A stretch of DNA of 64,000 nucleotides from CAG-177 sp003514385 (GTDB taxonomy: Bacteria; Bacillota; Clostridia; Oscillospirales; Acutalibacteraceae). Positions within the stretch are counted from its first letter, which is position 1, and each line of letters starts with the position of its first letter. The notes under the pieces were generated by a model. It searched no databases. It saw only the letters and a list, made by a program, of their open reading frames with translations, and was not told the DNA's origin. The stretch spans positions 1-64,000 of the forward strand of contig JBPPLN010000003.1 in assembly GCA_051920445.1 (NCBI GenBank), in the 5' to 3' direction. Positions 59,929 through 64,000 of this stretch are shown here, piece after piece. Position numbers and translations under genes: made by a program.

Positions 59929-60965
59929 ATCTCGATTTTCTCCGCAGACGAGACTATTTCACCTATGATATAGGGCTCTTCGCCCGAGGCTTTAAGAATG
60001 CTGAGCGCCTCGCCGGCGTCGTCCTTTGAAACGACTATGCTCATGCCCACACCCATGTTGAATGTGTTGAACATATCGCGCTCGCAGATATCTCCCGCCT
60101 TTGCGATGAGATCAAATATCGGCAGAACTTTTACCGCCGAGCGGTCTATCTTCGCGCCGAGCGAGTCGGGGATGCTTCTCGGGATGTTTTCATAGAAGCC
60201 GCCGCCCGTGATGTGGGATATGCCCTTGATTTTTATCTTTTCGAGCAGGGCGAGAACGGGCTTTACATATATCTTTGTCGGCGTGAGCAGAGTCTCGCCG
60301 ATGCTCTTGCCGCCGAGCTCGTCAACGGGGAGGGTGAGATTGCGGTTTTCAACATCAAAAACTTTTCTCACGAGCGAGAAGCCGTTTGAATGAACGCCGC
60401 TCGAGGGGAGCGCGATTATAACATCGCCGGGGGTCATTGTTTTATTGTCAATAATTCTGTCCTTGTCGACAACGCCCGTGCAGTAGCCCGCGAGGTCGTA
60501 TTCGTCTATAGGATAAAATCCGGGCATCTCCGCGGTCTCGCCGCCGATGAGCGCCGCGCCCGACTGAACGCAGCCCTCGCAGACGCCGCTGACAATGTCC
60601 GCTATCCTCTCGGGATAGTTCTTGCCACAGGCTATGTAGTCGAGGAAGAACAGGGGATTTGCGCCGCAGCAGATTATATCGTTGACGCACATAGCCACGC
60701 AGTCGATGCCGACGGTGTCGTGCTTGTCCATGAGAAAGGCTATCTTGAGCTTCGTGCCGACTCCGTCGGTGCCGCTGACGAGCACGGGCTTTGATATGCC
60801 CGTCAGGTCGAGCTCGAACAGACCGCCGAAGCCGCCTACATCCGAGCATACGCCCGAGGTGAGCGTGCGCGCGATGTGCTTTTTCATAAGCTCCACTGCC
60901 TTGTATCCCGCGGTTATGTCAACGCCCGCGTCGGCGTATACATCGGACTTTGATATCTCGTTCAT
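59922..60965 (-). CDS. purM: phosphoribosylformylglycinamidine cyclo-ligase
   Basis: A 347-residue AIR synthetase. Motifs: YADAGVDITAGYKAVELMK, VSGTDGVGTKLKIAF, DCVAMCVNDIICCGANPLFFLDY, GGETAEMPGFY and ISHITGGGFYENIPR. Length is standard. It starts three bases after the purE stop and overlaps the formate-channel gene. Confidence 0.97.
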   Translation of the reverse strand: MNEISKSDVYADAGVDITAGYKAVELMKKHIARTLTSGVCSDVGGFGGLFELDLTGISKPVLVSGTDGVGTKLKIAFLMDKHDTVGIDCVAMCVNDIICCGANPLFFLDYIACGKNYPERIADIVSGVCEGCVQSGAALIGGETAEMPGFYPIDEYDLAGYCTGVVDKDRIIDNKTMTPGDVIIALPSSGVHSNGFSLVRKVFDVENRNLTLPVDELGGKSIGETLLTPTKIYVKPVLALLEKIKIKGISHITGGGFYENIPRSIPDSLGAKIDRSAVKVLPIFDLIAKAGDICERDMFNTFNMGVGMSIVVSKDDAGEALSILKASGEEPYIIGEIVSSAEKIEIC

Positions 60966-60968
60966 GTT

Positions 60969-61469
60969 TTAAACCTCCGAGTTGAGTTCTGCCGAAACGG
61001 CGGCGTCCTTTTCGAGGACTGCTTTGGCGTCGGCGGCGCGTTTTTCGTCAAGCTTCTTTGCAAGCTCCGGCTCGCTCAGCGCGAGTATCTGAGCCGAAAG
61101 CAAAGCGGCATTGGCTCCTCCGTTTATCGCAACAGTCGCAACGGGTATGCCGGAGGGCATCTGTACTGTTGAAAGGAGGGCGTCAATGCCGTCGAGAGTA
61201 TTGGATTTGCAGGGAATGCCGATAACGGGCAGGGTGGTGTTCGCCGCAATGGCTCCGGCGAGATGCGCCGCCATGCCTGCTGCGGCTATAATGACTCCGA
61301 AGCCGTTTTCTTTTGCCGAGCGGGCAAAAGCCATGGCCTCGTCGGGCGTTCTGTGTGCCGAATAGACGTGCGCTTCAAACGGGATGCCGAGCGCGCGCAG
61401 GGTGTCTGTCGCTTTTCTGATGACGGGCAGGTCGCTGTCGCTGCCCATTACTATACCGACTTTCTTCAT
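60969..61469 (-). CDS. purE: N5-carboxyaminoimidazole ribonucleotide mutase
   Basis: A 166-residue class I PurE: VGIVMGSDSDLPVIRKA, AHVYSAHRTPDEAM, IAAAGMAAHLAGAIAANTTLPVIGIP and VQMPSGIPVATVAINGGANAALLSAQ. First gene of the purine operon, 22 bases after the terminator arm of the ZTP riboswitch; ribosome binding site aggaggtatgaa. Class I PurE usually works with PurK, but purK is not in this window. Confidence 0.97.
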   Translation of the reverse strand: MKKVGIVMGSDSDLPVIRKATDTLRALGIPFEAHVYSAHRTPDEAMAFARSAKENGFGVIIAAAGMAAHLAGAIAANTTLPVIGIPCKSNTLDGIDALLSTVQMPSGIPVATVAINGGANAALLSAQILALSEPELAKKLDEKRAADAKAVLEKDAAVSAELNSEV

Positions 61470-61490
61470 TTCATACCTCCTGAAAAAATC

Positions 61491-61529
61491 AAAAAGGGCA
61501 CACTCCGAGAATATATCTCAGGTGTGCCC
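61491..61529 (-). terminator. terminator arm of the ZTP riboswitch
   Basis: On the minus strand gggcacac...tgaga pairs with tctc...gtgtgccc and is followed by TTTTTGATTTTTT. Its left arm shares the gggc that closes the aptamer, so aptamer folding and termination exclude each other. Confidence 0.85.
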
Positions 61530-61605
61530 AGACGGTCGGCTGAAAAAGAGTTTTTCTGTTCCCTTGCAGTGCTCTGCAATAATCCGTCAGTCGCAGAAAA
61601 CTCAT
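61526..61605 (-). promoter_or_regulatory. ZTP (pfl) riboswitch
   Basis: On the minus strand GACTGACGG (61592-61584) and GCCGACCGTCTGGGC (61540-61526) match the two conserved blocks of ZTP riboswitches. gagttttctg pairs with cagaaaaactc as the outer helix, and tgcagagcactgca is the small inner hairpin. ZTP/ZMP signals low 10-formyl-THF, when PurH stalls; binding should turn on the purine and formate-assimilation genes downstream. Confidence 0.9.
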
Positions 61606-61620
61606 CTGTATTGTACCTAA

Positions 61621-61650
61621 AGTATACCAAATACAAGACCTTTCAGTCAA
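61621..61650 (-). promoter_or_regulatory. promoter of the purine operon
   Basis: On the minus strand TTGACT (61650-61645) and TATACT (61626-61621) with an 18-base spacer, just upstream of the ZTP riboswitch and 19 bases past the pyrB stop. Confidence 0.78.
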
Positions 61651-61669
61651 GGCGCATCGGAGAACTTTT

Positions 61670-62758
61670 TTACTTTCGCTCTTTGTCACAATAAATGCAT
61701 CTGCACGCGCCGCCGTTTGCGTCAAAAGTCTTAAAAATGCCTCTGACATCCGGCTCGCATACGCTGATGCAGGCGGGGTTGTCGCAACGGTATTTGTCGT
61801 ATATATACTGCGGCTCCTCCGCCTTTTCGGGCTGAACCTCGTTTGGTATGAGCCCGAGCAGCTTCATTATCAGCGCCATGCGCATGAACTTGCCGCACCG
61901 AGTCTGCTCAAAATACTTCGCGCGCGGGTCGGAGTCCACCTCCGGCGATATCTCGTTGACTCGCGGCAGTGGGTGCAGCACGCACATGTCGCTCTTTGCA
62001 AGGCTCATCTTCTCCTTGTCGAGGACATATATGCCGTTGAGCCGCTGATATTCCGCGTCGTCTGTGAAACGCTCGCGCTGGATGCGGGTCATATAGAGTA
62101 TGTCGAGCTTCGGCATCGCCTCTTCGAGCGAGCGGCACTCTTCATATTGAAGTCCGCTTCCCTCGAGATAGTCGTCAATTACAAACTGCGGCAGGCGCAG
62201 CTCCTCGGGGGAGATGAGTACGAATTTTACATTCTTGTATCTCGTCATCGCCGCTATGAGCGAGTGGACGGTTCTGCCGTATTTCAGGTCGCCGCAGAGT
62301 CCTATTGTAAGATTGTCAAACGTACCCTTTTCGAGGTGGATGGTCAGCAGGTCGGCGAGCGTCTGCGTGGGATGAAAATGCCCGCCGTCGCCGGCATTTA
62401 TCAGCGGCACCGCCGTGTGCATGGATGCAACTACCGGCGCGCCCTCTTTCGGGTGGCGCATGGCGATTATATCCGCGTAGCCGTTGACTACCTCTATCGT
62501 GTCGGCAATCGTCTCGCCTTTGACGGCGGAGCTTGAGTCCGCGCCGGAGAAGCCTATCACCTGACCGCCAAGCGAGAGCATCGCGCTCTCGAAGCTGAGT
62601 CTTGTGCGCGTCGAGGGCTCAAAGAACAGCGTGGCAAGTATCTTGTGGCGGCAGACCTCGTTGTATTTTTCTGGCTGCGCCATGATGTCATCGGCGACGG
62701 CTATCAGCTGGTCGATCTCCCCGGCGGAGAGGTCGAGTATGTTTATTATGCTCCTCAT
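61670..62758 (-). CDS. pyrB: aspartate carbamoyltransferase with PyrI-type zinc module
   Basis: A 362-residue ATCase. The catalytic part is standard: FFEPSTRTRLSFESAM, MRHPKEGAPVVASMHT, HPTQTLADLLTIHL and HPLPRVNEISPEV. After residue ~315 an extra tail carries Cys-x4-Cys-x23-Cys-x2-Cys, exactly the spacing of the zinc domain of the E. coli regulatory chain PyrI, but without PyrI's nucleotide-binding domain. No pyrI gene is seen. It overlaps the pyrE stop by four bases and ends just before the purine promoter. It is probably not controlled by nucleotides as E. coli ATCase is. Confidence 0.95.
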   Translation of the reverse strand: MRSIINILDLSAGEIDQLIAVADDIMAQPEKYNEVCRHKILATLFFEPSTRTRLSFESAMLSLGGQVIGFSGADSSSAVKGETIADTIEVVNGYADIIAMRHPKEGAPVVASMHTAVPLINAGDGGHFHPTQTLADLLTIHLEKGTFDNLTIGLCGDLKYGRTVHSLIAAMTRYKNVKFVLISPEELRLPQFVIDDYLEGSGLQYEECRSLEEAMPKLDILYMTRIQRERFTDDAEYQRLNGIYVLDKEKMSLAKSDMCVLHPLPRVNEISPEVDSDPRAKYFEQTRCGKFMRMALIMKLLGLIPNEVQPEKAEEPQYIYDKYRCDNPACISVCEPDVRGIFKTFDANGGACRCIYCDKERK

Positions 62759-63402
62759 TTTGCACCACCGATCCAGCTCTCGTCCGAGGGATTGTTGCGG
62801 AACGCTATAAGGCGGTTTACATCCTCGGGCTTTATATATCCCTCCTGAGCCGCGACTTCGGAGAGCACGTCGAGGTTGGTCAGGCTCACATTCTTTACAT
62901 CCGCCGCGGCGAGTCTCTCAAGCCCCTTTTTCATTCCGTAGGTGAAGATGCTGACTATTCCGAGCACCTCCGCACCCGCTTCGCGCAGAGCGTCAACAAC
63001 GTCGATAACGCTGCCGCCCGTCGAAATAAGATCTTCGACCACGACGACTTTCTGACCCTTTTCGAGCTTGCCTTCGATGCGGTTCTGTCTGCCGTGATCC
63101 TTGTTGCCGGAGCGGACATAGCCCATCGGCAGCCCCATCAGATGCGCGGTTATCGCTGCGTGGGCGATGCCGGCGGTCGAAGTGCCCATGAGAACTTCAG
63201 CCTCCGGATAGTTTTCTTCGATGAGCTCCTTGAGCCCGGTTTCAACATCCGTGCGAACCTCGGGCGCCGTGAGCGTCAGGCGGTTGTCGCAGTAGACGGG
63301 GCTCTTTATTCCGCTCGCCCAGGTGAACGGCTTATCGGGGCTGAGAAACACAGCCTGTATTTTAAGAAGATCCTTTGCGATTTTTTTACAGATTTCAGTC
63401 AT
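62755..63402 (-). CDS. pyrE: orotate phosphoribosyltransferase
   Basis: A 215-residue OPRTase: SPVYCDNRLTLTAPEVR, VLMGTSTAGIAHAA, YVRSGNKDHGRQNRIEG and the PRPP loop VVVVEDLISTGGSVIDVVDAL. The C-terminal ~30 residues (EVAAQEGYIKPEDVNRLIAF) extend past the core, as in the clostridial/archaeal-like group. It lies 12 bases after pyrF and overlaps pyrB. Confidence 0.96.
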   Translation of the reverse strand: MTEICKKIAKDLLKIQAVFLSPDKPFTWASGIKSPVYCDNRLTLTAPEVRTDVETGLKELIEENYPEAEVLMGTSTAGIAHAAITAHLMGLPMGYVRSGNKDHGRQNRIEGKLEKGQKVVVVEDLISTGGSVIDVVDALREAGAEVLGIVSIFTYGMKKGLERLAAADVKNVSLTNLDVLSEVAAQEGYIKPEDVNRLIAFRNNPSDESWIGGAK

Positions 63403-63414
63403 TTTTCATTCTCC

Positions 63415-64000
63415 TCAGTCAACAAATTCTTTTATGCATCTCTCGTATGCCGCGACGGGGTCGGGCGCGGTGGTTATCGGTCTGCCGACGACGATGTAGT
63501 CGGAGCCGATTTTCTTCGCCTGCTCGGGCGTCATGACTCGCTTTTGGTCGCCTATGTCGCCGTCCGCAAAGCGGACTCCGGGCGTTACGGTCAAAAACTT
63601 TTCGCCGCATATGTCGTGGACTTTCTGCGCCTCGAGCGGGGAGCAGACAACGCCGTCAAGCCCCGCATTCTTCGCGGTCTCGGCGTAGTGCATGACTACC
63701 TTATCTATCGGCTCTTTTATCAGAAGATCGCGCTCCATCGCCTCCTGATCGGTGGAGGTCAGCTGGGTCACGGCGATGAGCAGGGGGCGCGTGCCGTCCG
63801 GGCGGGTCAGCCCCTCAAGAGCCGCCTCCATCATGCGCGATGTGCCCGCGGCGTGGAGGTTGCACATATCGACATCGAGCAGCGAGAGCACAGCCATGCT
63901 CTTTTTGACCGTGTTCGGGATATCGTGAAGCTTGAGGTCGAGGAATATCTTGTGTCCGCGCGCCTTTATCTCGCGGACTATCTGCGGTCCCTCGGCATAG
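63415..64000 (-). CDS. pyrF: orotidine 5'-phosphate decarboxylase, 5' end cut by the window
   Basis: At least 195 residues, continuing beyond position 64000. Catalytic-site motif FLDLKLHDIPNTV is near the window edge (about 63922-63960), DVDMCNLHAAG and VVCSPLEAQKV follow, then TPGVRFADG and the phosphate loop DYIVVGRPITTAPDP. Internal Met codons must not be taken as the start. First known gene of pyrF-E-B. Confidence 0.95.
   Translation of the reverse strand, partial: YAEGPQIVREIKARGHKIFLDLKLHDIPNTVKKSMAVLSLLDVDMCNLHAAGTSRMMEAALEGLTRPDGTRPLLIAVTQLTSTDQEAMERDLLIKEPIDKVVMHYAETAKNAGLDGVVCSPLEAQKVHDICGEKFLTVTPGVRFADGDIGDQKRVMTPEQAKKIGSDYIVVGRPITTAPDPVAAYERCIKEFVD

Noticed and set aside
61470..61620. 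Purine (guanine) riboswitch upstream of purE
   Set aside because: The purine aptamer core words are absent, while both ZTP aptamer blocks are present in the right order.
1..64000. CRISPR arrays, transposases, integrases, tRNA genes
   Set aside because: I looked for regularly spaced repeats, DDE or recombinase motifs and tRNA cloverleaf ends (GGTTCGAnTCC) and found none I could support.

Overview
The window reads as a chromosome segment of an anaerobic, Gram-positive gut-type Clostridium relative, probably an Oscillospiraceae-like lineage of moderate GC. The grounds are strong GGAGG-type ribosome binding sites, lipobox lipoproteins, an AraC-type (YesN) / YesM sensor pair, pyruvate phosphate dikinase, a single-chain clostridial PurL of about 1230 residues, an archaeal-type PurO IMP cyclohydrolase, a TM1266-type hydrogenase regulator, and lysine and ZTP riboswitches. 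The genus assignment is inference. I saw no transposase, integrase, tRNA or CRISPR array.

Layout. 1-130: the 3' end of a 23S rRNA gene and its terminator, with no 5S gene following. 0.2-4.2 kb: a Sec-secreted small protein followed by a large membrane protein, an ABC ATPase and a second membrane protein, a layout like lactococcin-972-type bacteriocin/immunity loci. 4.9-10.3 kb: alpha/beta hydrolase, membrane-anchored MurF-like ligase, D-Ala-D-Ala ligase, a DUF1015 protein and a YcxB-like protein. 10.5-14.1 kb: trmL, a small divergent gene, then glmU - anchored protein - pth. 14.4-17.1 kb: a highly expressed ppdK. 17.1-20.3 kb: an accessory patch of small membrane, immunity-like and lipoprotein genes, including a gene made by tandem duplication and frameshift fusion. 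20.6-30.3 kb: a sugar sensing and uptake block (response regulator, histidine kinase, periplasmic-type sensor, then mglBAC-like ABC transporter, InlB-repeat protein, aldo/keto reductase). A 107-bp promoter-bearing direct repeat sits at 17.15 and again at 30.45 kb, bracketing these two blocks.

30.6-34.0 kb: an AT-rich immunity-like gene, a dense unassigned structured-RNA candidate with its own terminator, a GT8 glycosyltransferase, a zinc-ribbon membrane protein, a TM1266 regulator and a histidine phosphatase. 34.1-38.8 kb: a three-gene minus-strand operon with a perfectly spaced promoter. It encodes a homologue of the Cutibacterium (Propionibacterium) acnes polyunsaturated fatty acid isomerase PAI, a 952-residue multi-[Fe-S] flavoprotein and a lone HypA-like metallochaperone. 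This is my best candidate for an undescribed system (fatty-acid isomerisation/reduction). 39.2-40.1 kb: a gene-free stretch of palindromic repeats.

40.1-64.0 kb is an anabolic block on the minus strand: argC-J-B-D-F with an ArgR box over the promoter; an amino-acid ABC transporter under a lysine riboswitch (so predicted to import lysine); guaB; fhs; and the purine genes purE-M-(formate channel)-N-O-H-D-L under a ZTP riboswitch, downstream of pyrF-E-B. The purine cluster is self-consistent for formate use: an FNT-family channel and formate-tetrahydrofolate ligase flank the two 10-formyl-THF-using enzymes (PurN and the AICAR transformylase). IMP ring closure is done by a separate PurO rather than a PurH fusion domain. 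PyrB carries a C-terminal four-cysteine module with the spacing of the PyrI zinc domain.
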